A stretch of DNA of 56,501 nucleotides from Spirochaetaceae bacterium. Lineage in GTDB: Bacteria; Spirochaetota; Spirochaetia; DSM-2461. Location: the NCBI GenBank assembly GCA_016744925.1, contig JADGDJ010000004.1, forward strand, positions 1 to 56,501, written 5' to 3'. The notes below the pieces were generated by a model. The model did not search any database, was not told the DNA's origin, and saw nothing but the letters and a program-made list of their open reading frames with translations. Made by a program: the position numbers and the translations under genes. Position 1 is the stretch's first letter; each line of letters starts with the position of its first letter. Shown here piece by piece: positions 34,261-42,790 of this stretch.

Positions 34261-37020
34261 ATGCAGGAATATAAAGAAAATATGAGGGAGAGAATACTAG
34301 GTAGCTGGGCTGTCTGGTCCTCTCAAAACTGGGGGAAGTCTTTTCTTATTTTACTGGCCATAACCATAATCATGGGGTTTGGAATATCTATATTGAAAAT
34401 GGAAATGACCTTTTATTCCATTCTGCCCAATAATTCCAATCAGGTCCGGGACATGAAAATGATCATGGAAGAATTCCCCGCAGCCTCTTCAATTATCGCC
34501 GTTGTTGATGCCAGAGATATTGAAGACCCACAGGAAGCTGAAGAAATTGTGAAAAAGGGAATCGATTCAATTGTCGCCAAGTTGTCGGAAGAACAATTTA
34601 GTGATTATGTGGTTCGTGTCACGGGAAAAGCCGATATGTCAGCCTTCAAAGAACATGGTTTTATGTTCTCCAAAGAGAAAGAGATCACCCGAAGTGCACG
34701 TATGTACGAAAATCTGAATCTGGTGCCACTTCTAACCGCCATCAATAATGATTTTGAAAGAGAATATGCCGGTGATGAAGATAAACTGGCCGATGAAGAA
34801 CAAATGGCTGTCGGCATGTTCCGCGGGCTCAATGAGGTTCTGGTTCTCATTGAAAAATCAGCAGCCGGTGAATCAGTCGGCCAGGGAGAAATTGACAAAG
34901 CCCTTGAGTCGTGGCTCTACGGTGATTCTTATATTCTCAGCAACGATAATAAAATGGGTATTGCCATTATCCAGCCCACCTTCACCATGGAAGATATTTT
35001 GGTTATGACCCCCGGTGTAAATATTATTGAGCGGACCGTAAAGGAGTTGGGACACAATTCGGGTTTTAAGGCTGGAGTCACCGGAATGGTTGTGGTCGGC
35101 AGAGATGAAATGGTAACTTCCGAAGAGGGCATTGTTCTCTCTTCGCTCATTGCTTTTGTCGCTATTCTTCTCATTATGATTTTTGTCTTCCGAATGTTTT
35201 CAGTTCCCTTTATTTCCGGAATACCACTGGTCATAGGGATTATGTGGACCATGGGAATGAGTGGGTTTATTATCCATAGGCTCAATATTATGACGGCCAT
35301 GTATCTGGTGGCTCTACTCGGTCTGGGGATTGATTTCGCTATTCACCTTCTCACCGCGTTTATACAGGAAAGGGATGAAGGTGAACCGTTCACTGAAGCT
35401 ATCAGAAAAGCCATGGTTAAAAGCGGATCAGGTATAATCACAGGGGGACTCACATCCGCAACAGCTTTTTTTGCCCTAGTCATAGCCGATACGGAAATGA
35501 TAAGAGAGCTCGGTTTCGTAGCCGGTATGGGAATCCTTTCAGAATTGGTTGCCATGATTATGTTCATTCCTCCTCTCCTCGGCTTTCGCGAGTACAGACG
35601 GAATAAAAAAGGGAAAGGGGAACACAGTCTATTCTCCAAGGTTAAAATTAATTCTGATGCGGCTTCAGGCATTGGAAATGTTCTGGTCAAGGCGCCAGTT
35701 GCCTTTTCGATTATTATGTTTGCCATAGGTCTCTTCTTTGCCCTTCAGGCTCCGGGAATCTCTCTTGAGACCAACCTTATGGAGATGGAAGCGAAAGGTC
35801 TCGAATCAATTCTTTTACAGGATATACTTGTCGATGAGTTCGGTATGGCACCTGACAGTCTTTCTGTAATTTCAATGAACCCCGCCGAAGTTCGCGATCT
35901 CAGTGATAAACTGGACGATCTCTCCTCGGTAAAAATGGTAGATTCCCTGGGGCCCTATTATGTTTCTTCTGAAGATGCCCGTTCAAGAGGAGCTTTACTC
36001 CACCGGTTCTCCGGAAATCTGCTCAATAACCCTGTTTCCGATTCTGTCGATGAGGATATGCTTCTGGAAGAGTTATATCGCCTGGAAATGAATCTGATCG
36101 AAATGGGTGATATGGCTTATATGGGCAATATGAATAAAATGCTTCACACCATTGGAGCCGTAACAGGTTTTAATGACGATGGAGATAAAGTTTCGGAAAG
36201 CACTCTCGACAGGTTGTTCTCACTGTTGGAAAGCGGTGAATCTGACAGTGAATCTCTAATCCTGTTTCAGGGAGAGATTGTACCTCTTTTGAAAGAAAAA
36301 CTTTTGACCATGGCCAATGATGAACCGGTCACACTCGACGTATTGCCTGAATCTTTGAGAGATTCCTATATCTCCAGAGACGGGACAAAATATCTCCTTA
36401 ATGTCATCCCAACACAGAATCCCTGGGAAGCAGATTTTCGCAATATCTACACGCAGCAGATGCAGACTGTGACAGATAAGGGAACAGGCATGCTACTCGC
36501 AGGAGATCAGCTCAGCCATATGGCGGAAGTCGACGGCGTTAAAGCGGCTATCATAGCCATTGTCGTTGTCTTTTTTATTCTATTGATCGATTTCAGGAAT
36601 ATAAAACTGGTTATTATAACAATGATCACCTTACTTTTTTCCTTTCTGACACTATTCGGATTAATGGTTGTTTTGGGGATTAAATTTGATTTCATGAATA
36701 TTATCGTCGTACCTCTACTTATCGGAATCGGTGTTGATGACGCGGTGCATATCAATCATCGCTATCTCTTTGAAGGGAAAGGGAAAATGAAAATTGTCAT
36801 CGGGAAAACCGGAACGGCTCTTATGATTACATCTCTGACAACCATAGTCGGGTTTGCCTCATTTATTCCATCGGTAATGCAGGCCATGAGAAGTACCGGT
36901 ATCGTTCTCTCTATCGCAATGGCCATTGCTTTTTTGTTTTCCGTACTGTTCCATCCGGGGCTCTTAATCATCGTCTCAGAAAAAATGGGACTCAATCTTA
37001 AACCATGGGGGAAAAAATGA
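34261..37020 (+). CDS. RND-superfamily exporter (MMPL type)
   Basis: The 919-residue protein has two halves, each with one membrane helix, a large periplasmic loop and five helices (first half about 25-460, second about 485-915). Segments such as ALLGLGIDFAIHLLTAFIQE and VPLLIGIGVDDAVHINHRYL carry the acidic residues used for proton coupling. It resembles predicted lipid exporters of the MMPL/HpnN group. AAGGAG seven bases upstream supports ATG 34261. A LolA-like protein and an outer-membrane barrel follow, pointing to lipid or lipoprotein traffic. Confidence 0.92.
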   Translation: MQEYKENMRERILGSWAVWSSQNWGKSFLILLAITIIMGFGISILKMEMTFYSILPNNSNQVRDMKMIMEEFPAASSIIAVVDARDIEDPQEAEEIVKKGIDSIVAKLSEEQFSDYVVRVTGKADMSAFKEHGFMFSKEKEITRSARMYENLNLVPLLTAINNDFEREYAGDEDKLADEEQMAVGMFRGLNEVLVLIEKSAAGESVGQGEIDKALESWLYGDSYILSNDNKMGIAIIQPTFTMEDILVMTPGVNIIERTVKELGHNSGFKAGVTGMVVVGRDEMVTSEEGIVLSSLIAFVAILLIMIFVFRMFSVPFISGIPLVIGIMWTMGMSGFIIHRLNIMTAMYLVALLGLGIDFAIHLLTAFIQERDEGEPFTEAIRKAMVKSGSGIITGGLTSATAFFALVIADTEMIRELGFVAGMGILSELVAMIMFIPPLLGFREYRRNKKGKGEHSLFSKVKINSDAASGIGNVLVKAPVAFSIIMFAIGLFFALQAPGISLETNLMEMEAKGLESILLQDILVDEFGMAPDSLSVISMNPAEVRDLSDKLDDLSSVKMVDSLGPYYVSSEDARSRGALLHRFSGNLLNNPVSDSVDEDMLLEELYRLEMNLIEMGDMAYMGNMNKMLHTIGAVTGFNDDGDKVSESTLDRLFSLLESGESDSESLILFQGEIVPLLKEKLLTMANDEPVTLDVLPESLRDSYISRDGTKYLLNVIPTQNPWEADFRNIYTQQMQTVTDKGTGMLLAGDQLSHMAEVDGVKAAIIAIVVVFFILLIDFRNIKLVIITMITLLFSFLTLFGLMVVLGIKFDFMNIIVVPLLIGIGVDDAVHINHRYLFEGKGKMKIVIGKTGTALMITSLTTIVGFASFIPSVMQAMRSTGIVLSIAMAIAFLFSVLFHPGLLIIVSEKMGLNLKPWGKK

Positions 37021-37775
37021 ATAAGATTTTAATTTTAACAGCTGCTGTTTCACTTTTTGCTATTTTGAATCTAGGCGCTGAAAGTGCAGAGGATATTGTC
37101 AATCGCGCCGATGAGGCATTTAAAGGGGAGAGAGTCTTCAGCACCAGCTCCATGACCGTCTATAAATCTGAAGAGGCACAGCCAGTTCAGAAGATGGAGA
37201 GCTACTCTATGGAGAAAAATGGAAAAACATATTCTCTATCGATCTACCTCGCTCCGAGAAGGATGAAAGGGACAGCCAATCTGATGATTGAAGACGACCT
37301 CTGGGTACGTTTCAGTTCCACAGGAAGGATCAGGAAAATGAGTAGTTCCGCTAAAAAGAACTCCGCTGGAGGTACTGACTTTTCCTATGCCGATATGGGT
37401 GACGGAGGATCAGGTCTCTCTGAAAAATTCACTCCCCAACTATTGGGGGAAGAAACAGTAGAAGGGCAAATCTGTTTTAAAATAGAGCTTTTAGCATCTG
37501 ATTCAGATGCCCCCTACGAAAAAATGATTGTTTACATCACTAAAGACACCTACCGCTATATAAAAATCGAGTATTTCGAAAGCGCTGCCAATATAAAAAG
37601 CATGACATTCTCTGATTATAGAGAAGTAAACGGAAAGGATTACCCCTTTGCTTATACAATGGTGAATCACACAAAACCGTCGAGAACTGAAGTGGTAGTC
37701 GACATTTTTGAAGTGAACAGCAGCCGGGTACAGGATCGCTATTTTACGGCAGGTTATCTGGAGAGCATCCGTTAA
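37017..37775 (+). CDS. Outer-membrane lipoprotein-sorting (LolA-like) protein
   Basis: The 252-residue protein has a signal peptide (MNKILILTAAVSLFAILNLG), then the family pattern AEDIVNRADEAFKGERVFST, YLAPRRMKGTANLMIEDDLW, VRFSSTGRIRKMSSSAKKNS and a C-terminal half-barrel. Proteins of this type carry lipids or lipoproteins across the periplasm. ATG 37017 overlaps the exporter stop by 4 bases. The gene order exporter, carrier, outer-membrane barrel suggests one transport route. Confidence 0.88.
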   Translation: MNKILILTAAVSLFAILNLGAESAEDIVNRADEAFKGERVFSTSSMTVYKSEEAQPVQKMESYSMEKNGKTYSLSIYLAPRRMKGTANLMIEDDLWVRFSSTGRIRKMSSSAKKNSAGGTDFSYADMGDGGSGLSEKFTPQLLGEETVEGQICFKIELLASDSDAPYEKMIVYITKDTYRYIKIEYFESAANIKSMTFSDYREVNGKDYPFAYTMVNHTKPSRTEVVVDIFEVNSSRVQDRYFTAGYLESIR

Positions 37776-37946
37776 GCTGGTCGTAGACTACGTCTACTGC
37801 TCGCCACCGAATCGTATCGCAGGTGCTTGCACCGAGAAACGAGTTCGAATGCATCCTCAGGCTGGTCGTAGACTACGTCTACTGCTCGCCTATGCATCCT
37901 CAGGCTGGTCGTAGACTACGTCTACTGCTCGCCTATGCATCCTCAG
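37776..37946 (+). repeat. Array of nested hairpin repeats (43-bp unit)
   Basis: A 30-bp block beginning GCTGGTCGTAGACTACGTCT occurs exactly at 37776-37805, 37861-37890 and 37904-37933. The last two follow a 43-bp period with GCATCCTCAG at 37851, 37894 and 37937. Each block contains GTAGAC-TAC-GTCTAC, a 6-bp stem with 3-nt loop; in copies 2 and 3 it is framed by AGGC and GCCT at symmetrical 5-nt distances. Between copies 1 and 2 is a different hairpin (GGTGC-TT-GCACC) inside CGAATCGT and ACGAGTTCG. The final repeat abuts the ribosome binding site of the next gene. Confidence 0.85.
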
Positions 37947-37957
37947 GAGGGATTTTT

Positions 37958-39229
37958 ATGAAAAAGAATATTTCAGGTTTACTTCTATTGTGGATCGGGG
38001 CGGTTTCCCTCTCGGCACAGCTCAGTTTTACCGGTACCGCCGATATTTCACTTAATAGCAATATTGCCGAGTCGGGAGATTATTCCAGTCTGATGAACCC
38101 GGGCAATGGTCTCGGAGTCAATGATGCGGGTATTAACTCTTCTATAATTGCAAAACTCGACGGGGGTGATGAGAAAACCACTTTTTCCGTCTGGTTTTCC
38201 TTAAATAAATACCAGATGGGCATGGCATATTACGCTATTCTGGGTGATCACGATTATGCAACTGAACTCGCTGAATCACTGGGTGATACAATTATTTCAT
38301 TCGATGTCATGCGCTTATCGGCCAATGTTTATCTCACTGACACTATCTCCATGGAAGTGGGGCGTCAGAGCATGCTCACCGGTTACGGCTACGGCTGGAA
38401 TCCCATCGATTTCGCCAATCCACTGAAAAATCCACTCGATCCCGATGCGGCGCTCCGCGGAGTGGATGGTGTATCCTTTAATTTTTTTCTTGGTGATTTG
38501 ACAGCTCTCAAGGTCTATGGAACATTTCCTCAAGATGTTCTGGCCATGGGATTCGATTACGAAGAGATCAAAGCCGGAGGTGAACTGACTGTCTATTTTC
38601 CGGGAATAGAAGTGAAATTGGCAGGGTTTTATGACTATGACGGGACTGAAGGAAGTGACGCTTATACTCCTTCAGTGGGAGCCGGATTTATCGTTGATAT
38701 TGCCGGTGCAGGCCTTTATGGAGAAGCCGCTGTCAGAAAGGGGAGCCGGAATAATTTTACCGATGGAGTGAATATCATAGGTAGAAAAGGTGACTGGCTG
38801 TTTTCCGCTCTGGCAGGAATAGAGTACACCTTTTCCAATGAACTCTACGGTGTCCTCGAATACTACTATAACGGCGAGGGCTACAATAATTCCGAACGAG
38901 TTGATTTTAAAACTTCTATCCCCTCTTCTAATGTTTCATCAGAATTCTACGGGATCTATTCCGTTGGTTATTTCGCCCGTCATTATCTTATGGTGAATCT
39001 GATTCAGCCCCTATACGACTTCAATACGGATCTGAATTTTTCCGCTATGTTTTCACCAGACTCGGGATCTCTGATCCTCATGCCCAATATTAGCTATTCC
39101 TTTTCTGGAAATTTCAGCGGAAAACTGGCCTATACGGGGATGTTTGATCTCTATGAGGATCCATTCAGTGAAGTAACCGGCCAACCTGTGCAACATATTG
39201 TCAGCGCCGTATTTACCTATAGTTTTTAG
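37958..39229 (+). CDS. Outer-membrane beta-barrel protein
   Basis: The 423-residue protein has a signal peptide (MKKNISGLLLLWIGAVSLSA), then alternating polar/apolar strands throughout and a C-terminal HIVSAVFTYSF, with the terminal Phe typical of outer-membrane barrels. EVGRQSMLTGYGYGWNPIDF (about 127-146) recalls DUF1302/alginate-export-like porins, but the family is not certain. AGGAGG seven bases upstream fixes ATG 37958. It follows the RND/LolA pair and may be the outer-membrane end of that route, although the hairpin array separates them. Confidence 0.82.
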   Translation: MKKNISGLLLLWIGAVSLSAQLSFTGTADISLNSNIAESGDYSSLMNPGNGLGVNDAGINSSIIAKLDGGDEKTTFSVWFSLNKYQMGMAYYAILGDHDYATELAESLGDTIISFDVMRLSANVYLTDTISMEVGRQSMLTGYGYGWNPIDFANPLKNPLDPDAALRGVDGVSFNFFLGDLTALKVYGTFPQDVLAMGFDYEEIKAGGELTVYFPGIEVKLAGFYDYDGTEGSDAYTPSVGAGFIVDIAGAGLYGEAAVRKGSRNNFTDGVNIIGRKGDWLFSALAGIEYTFSNELYGVLEYYYNGEGYNNSERVDFKTSIPSSNVSSEFYGIYSVGYFARHYLMVNLIQPLYDFNTDLNFSAMFSPDSGSLILMPNISYSFSGNFSGKLAYTGMFDLYEDPFSEVTGQPVQHIVSAVFTYSF

Positions 39230-39286
39230 ACTACTTCTTTTTCTAAAATTGTTATAAAATCTTAAAAGGAGATAAAAGGAGCCCTT

Positions 39287-40261
39287 ATGACACAACTTGA
39301 TAAACTTGTAGATCTGTTGAAAGACGCTCCCGATGAAGTCTTTATCCAGCCCCACAATGTTCCCGATCCCGATGCTATAGCCTCTTCTTTCGGTTTAAAA
39401 ACTCTTCTTGCAGCACGGGGTATCGACTCTGAGATTGTCTATGAAAATGAGATAGAAAAGGCCAATTCATCAAAAATGCTGGAATTATTCAATATAAAAC
39501 TCACACTGGCGTCGGAAGTGGAGACCCTCGGTGCCGAAGATTGGACGGTTCTAGTGGATGGGCAGAAGGGCAATTCCAATATGACCGATCTCGTAACCGA
39601 TGAAGTCGCTGTTATCGATCACCATGAATACTGTGGTGACGGCGGTTACAAATTGGAAGATATCCGCCCCGATGTGGGAGCCTGTTCAACCATCATGACC
39701 GAGTATTTTATAGAGAATAACATCACCATTCCCAAAGACGTCGCTACGGCACTGCTCTATGGAATTTTTATGGATACTGATAATCTGACCAGAGGAGTTT
39801 CTGAGTTGGACATCAATATGTTCTATCACCTCTATAATTTGTCCGATATTAACCTGATCACGGCTCTAAAAGGGAACCAAATCAGTCAGGATGATTTAAA
39901 AGATTATGCAAAGGCTTTTAATACAGTAGAAGTCTACGGCGAAATTGGGTTTCTCTATCTTGAAAGTGGAAATGACTCTCTGCTGGGAGCTTCCAGCGAT
40001 ATTGTGGTGACCATCGCAGGAGTGAATGTGGTGATCGCCTATTCTCCCAGAAAAGAAGGGATGAAATTTTCAACGAGAAGTATCAATCCTAAGATCAAAG
40101 CGAACGGCTTAGTGCGTCATATTTTGGAAGGAGTTGGATTCGGAGGTGGTCATGACAGCATGGCCGGCGGATATCTCCCTTTGAAAAATTTTGATAAAGA
40201 CAAAAGTCTACACACATTTGTGAGGCATCGTGCGATCTCCTATGTGGAAGAATCCTCTTAA
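39287..40261 (+). CDS. DHH/DHHA1-family phosphoesterase (NrnA-like)
   Basis: The 324-residue protein has the metal motifs HNVPDPDAIASSFGLK (about 23-38), VLVDGQ, AVIDHHEYC (DHH at about 109-111) and MDTDNLTRG, and the C-terminal DHHA1 motif GFGGGHDSMAGG (about 283-294). Relatives degrade oligoribonucleotides, pAp or cyclic dinucleotides. AAAGGAG precedes the ATG. The gene is monocistronic and its end overlaps the convergent hypothetical gene by 4 bases. Confidence 0.88.
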   Translation: MTQLDKLVDLLKDAPDEVFIQPHNVPDPDAIASSFGLKTLLAARGIDSEIVYENEIEKANSSKMLELFNIKLTLASEVETLGAEDWTVLVDGQKGNSNMTDLVTDEVAVIDHHEYCGDGGYKLEDIRPDVGACSTIMTEYFIENNITIPKDVATALLYGIFMDTDNLTRGVSELDINMFYHLYNLSDINLITALKGNQISQDDLKDYAKAFNTVEVYGEIGFLYLESGNDSLLGASSDIVVTIAGVNVVIAYSPRKEGMKFSTRSINPKIKANGLVRHILEGVGFGGGHDSMAGGYLPLKNFDKDKSLHTFVRHRAISYVEESS

Positions 40262-40716
40262 GAATCTATATGTCTGGACAGCAAAACAAGCAGGACCAAT
40301 ATATTTTTTAATCTTTGCTTCATATTGATTTTTGATGAATCGTATCCGATTCTCGTTAATTTCTGAAGGTGGATGATTTTACGGAATACATTGATGATCA
40401 GTTGTTCCGTATCCCAGCCCTTATATCTGTTGAGTGACTTTAACTTGCCTATGGTACGGTTTGTGATTTTTTTACCCTGTAGTTTATTGAAATTAAAATT
40501 GGACTCGTTGATTTTTATGAAGTTATCCGTTTCCAATTCACAAATAGTTTTATCCTCGTGAAGATCTTTTCTGTAAAACTCCTCCAGCAGCTGGATATTC
40601 TGCTGAATCTCCAGGATGAAAGATCTCTCTAAACCCCGAGAGGACTTTGCAAGCGACCCTAGGGCTTTTGCGGCCGAAGCCGCCGTACCGATTCCGGCAA
40701 AAATCACATCGATCAT
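40258..40716 (-). CDS. Hypothetical protein
   Basis: This protein of about 152 residues has an N-terminal small-residue-rich segment (MIDVIFAGIGTAASAAKALG) and a lysine-rich helical body, ending in a hydrophobic stretch (NILVLLVLL). No family is recognised. ATG 40716 is chosen over a TTG two codons upstream. No Shine-Dalgarno is visible, and TACAGT seven bases before the ATG could be a -10 for a leaderless transcript, with a weak -35. It converges with the DHH gene. Confidence 0.5.
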   Translation of the reverse strand: MIDVIFAGIGTAASAAKALGSLAKSSRGLERSFILEIQQNIQLLEEFYRKDLHEDKTICELETDNFIKINESNFNFNKLQGKKITNRTIGKLKSLNRYKGWDTEQLIINVFRKIIHLQKLTRIGYDSSKINMKQRLKNILVLLVLLSRHIDS

Positions 40717-40759
40717 ATGCAATACTGTACAGCAGTTCGGTTAATAATTAAAGAAATTA

Positions 40760-41110
40760 TTATTCGGCATCTGTTATAATCACAGCTGTGAATACCAAAG
40801 GGGTAGAGCCTGTATTACGAATACTGTGAGAAGCTCCATTGCCTGTCAGAACGATATCTCCGGGATTAACTTCTTTATCAATGCCGTTATCGATAACAAT
40901 TCCTTTACCCATTGTAATATAATAATATTCAATTTCATTCACATGGTCGTGTTCACCAATACTTCCCTTCGGCGGAATTGAGATTTCACAGAAAAGGCGG
41001 CAGTTTTTCATATGCGCCTTCTCAGCATGGTGGGTGATGGTCACTGTTCCTTCACCTCCCCGCATATGAACTTTTTCCTCTGATCTCATCTCTTTACTGT
41101 ATATTACCAT
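40760..41110 (-). CDS. Cupin-domain protein
   Basis: The 116-residue single cupin has motif 1 GSIGEHDHVNEIEYYYITMG (His, His, Glu ligands) and motif 2 PGDIVLTGNGASHSI. Such small cupins act as isomerases, sugar-binding proteins or oxygenases, and the sequence does not say which. It is alone on the minus strand with no pathway genes adjacent. Confidence 0.8.
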   Translation of the reverse strand: MVIYSKEMRSEEKVHMRGGEGTVTITHHAEKAHMKNCRLFCEISIPPKGSIGEHDHVNEIEYYYITMGKGIVIDNGIDKEVNPGDIVLTGNGASHSIRNTGSTPLVFTAVIITDAE

Positions 41111-41258
41111 TTTGATTCTCCTGATTTTTATTATTCAAATTCAATACTGTATTATAGGGGAGAACAACATTTATTCGAATAAGTTTTTAAAGATATTGTG
41201 TTACCAACTCCCTTTTCATGTGTATTAATGACATAAACTTATCAATTAAGAGGATCCA

Positions 41259-41984
41259 ATGAAAAAATTACTCCTAATATTATCGCTATCATCCTTTGCA
41301 TTTTTCTCTTGTGGCATCAACAAAGCGCCCGGTACCATATCGGTCAGCGGAACGGGAAATGTTCTTGTCACGCCGGATACGGCACAACTGAGAATAACCG
41401 TTTCAGAGCGGGGAAAGACCACTAAAGAAGCTCAGAATGAAAGTAATATAAAAATTAGAGAGGTCATGGAAGGGTTGAAAGAAGCCGGAGTGTCGGGGAA
41501 TAATATTCAGACTTCTGCTATATCCTTTTCCAATGAAACTGTGTGGAATACAAATACAAGGCGCAACGATTTAGTCGGTCAGATTGTCAGCCAGTCCGTT
41601 TCGGTTAAATTCGATAAGCTCGATGAATCTCCGGGCATTCTCCCTTCGGTCCTCGACACCTTGGGGTCAATAGACAGCATAGAGATTGGAAACCTTATTT
41701 TCTCTCTTAATGATCCCGGACCTCAATACATTGAGGCTAGGCAGTTGGCTTTTAAAAAAGCGGAACAGAAAGCTATTGAACTGGCTGAATATGCGGGAAT
41801 CTCACTGGGACGGGCGATCAGCATTTCTGAGGCTTCTATTGGTGCCATGCCCCTTACCGGAAATATTCAGATGAAACTCTTTGAATCGGAATCCGGTGGC
41901 GATATTACAGGGACTCCTTCTGAGATTCCAGGAGGAGAAATATCTATCCGTTATGAAATCAATGTCCTTTTTGAGACAAATTGA
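41259..41984 (+). CDS. SIMPL-domain (DUF541) lipoprotein
   Basis: The 241-residue protein has a lipoprotein signal (lipobox FFSC, Cys18) and a SIMPL domain: ISVSGTGNVLVTPDTAQLRI, VSERGKTTKEAQNESN, IQTSAISFSNETVW and ARQLAFKKAEQKAIELAEYA. The family (YggE-like) is periplasmic or membrane-attached with an unclear role, linked to oxidative stress in E. coli. AGAGGA precedes the ATG. It stands alone upstream of the CPBP protease gene, which has its own promoter. Confidence 0.88.
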   Translation: MKKLLLILSLSSFAFFSCGINKAPGTISVSGTGNVLVTPDTAQLRITVSERGKTTKEAQNESNIKIREVMEGLKEAGVSGNNIQTSAISFSNETVWNTNTRRNDLVGQIVSQSVSVKFDKLDESPGILPSVLDTLGSIDSIEIGNLIFSLNDPGPQYIEARQLAFKKAEQKAIELAEYAGISLGRAISISEASIGAMPLTGNIQMKLFESESGGDITGTPSEIPGGEISIRYEINVLFETN

Positions 41985-42030
41985 TGTTCAGTTCTTGAGA
42001 ATGTGTTGGTAATTTGTGCGAAAAAATCAA

Positions 42031-42036
42031 TATAAT
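42031..42036 (+). promoter_or_regulatory. -10 box of the CPBP protease gene (leaderless start)
   Basis: TATAAT ends 7 bases before ATG 42044, with no Shine-Dalgarno between. TTGGTA at 42006-42011 could be the -35 but at a long 19-bp spacing. The position favours ATG 42044 over nearby in-frame ATGs at 42053 and 42062. Confidence 0.5.
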
Positions 42037-42043
42037 CATTATT

Positions 42044-42790
42044 ATGAAAGTAATGGAAACTATGAACACAAAAAATACTCTTCTCTTTTTTGGTATACCG
42101 GGCTTACTCATGATGATAGCCATGAATTATCTACTTCCTCTGGCCTTACAGCGGGGAATTGCTCTTCACTGGGCAGTCTTTTTCGCAGTCTGGTCACCCA
42201 TCATGATTTTGTTTGTGCTGGTACTCCACTTCCGGAATAAGTCAGGGCAACCTTTTTTTGAGTTTTTTCGAGTAACACGGATCTGTAAAAAATGCTGGCT
42301 TGTTACCATACTGGCTTTTTTTGTTGTTCAGGTCGGGGAACTGGCTTTGGCTCCGACCAGAGGTTTTCTGGCATCTCTTCCCTATATGAACGCTCCCGAT
42401 TTTTATCCGGCTCTTTTCAAACCGGACTACATGGTTGAGCTTCCTCTGAAGATCTTTATGGGTATGAATGTTCAGGGCAATTCTGGGGTCCTCTTTTTCT
42501 GGGCTCTGTGGATCATTGTCAATATCGTAGGTGAGGAATTACTATGGCGAGGTTATGCTCTCCCCAGGATGGAGAAATACTTCGGAAAATGGGCCTGGCT
42601 GGTCAACGGTCTTCTGTGGAATTTCGCTGTTCATATGTTTATGAGATGGTCCTGGATAACACTGTTGCCCATCTCTCTGATCATCCCGTTTCTCTGCCAG
42701 AAAACAAAAAGTATTTGGCCCGGGGTATTTATTCACGGGTTGGGTAACCTTCTTGTCTTTGTCATTTTGATCCCTTCTGTGATGGCTTAA
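42044..42790 (+). CDS. CPBP-family intramembrane metalloprotease
   Basis: This protein of about 248 residues has about seven membrane helices and the CPBP (CAAX protease/bacteriocin-processing) motifs: GEELLWRGYALPRME (Glu-Glu...Arg), LLWNFAVHMF and GVFIHGLGN, giving the catalytic Glu and His residues inside the membrane. The substrate is unknown. The 3' end overlaps the convergent mutY gene by 29 bases. Confidence 0.85.
   Translation: MKVMETMNTKNTLLFFGIPGLLMMIAMNYLLPLALQRGIALHWAVFFAVWSPIMILFVLVLHFRNKSGQPFFEFFRVTRICKKCWLVTILAFFVVQVGELALAPTRGFLASLPYMNAPDFYPALFKPDYMVELPLKIFMGMNVQGNSGVLFFWALWIIVNIVGEELLWRGYALPRMEKYFGKWAWLVNGLLWNFAVHMFMRWSWITLLPISLIIPFLCQKTKSIWPGVFIHGLGNLLVFVILIPSVMA

Noticed and set aside
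37776-37946. Possible CRISPR array from the regularly spaced repeats
   Set aside because: Repeat and spacer are the same tandem unit, there are only three copies, spacers are not unique, and no cas genes are nearby.
37823-37957. N-terminal extension of the outer-membrane barrel reading frame through the repeat array
   Set aside because: The repeats are read as low-complexity peptide, while a signal peptide and AGGAGG site define the start at 37958.
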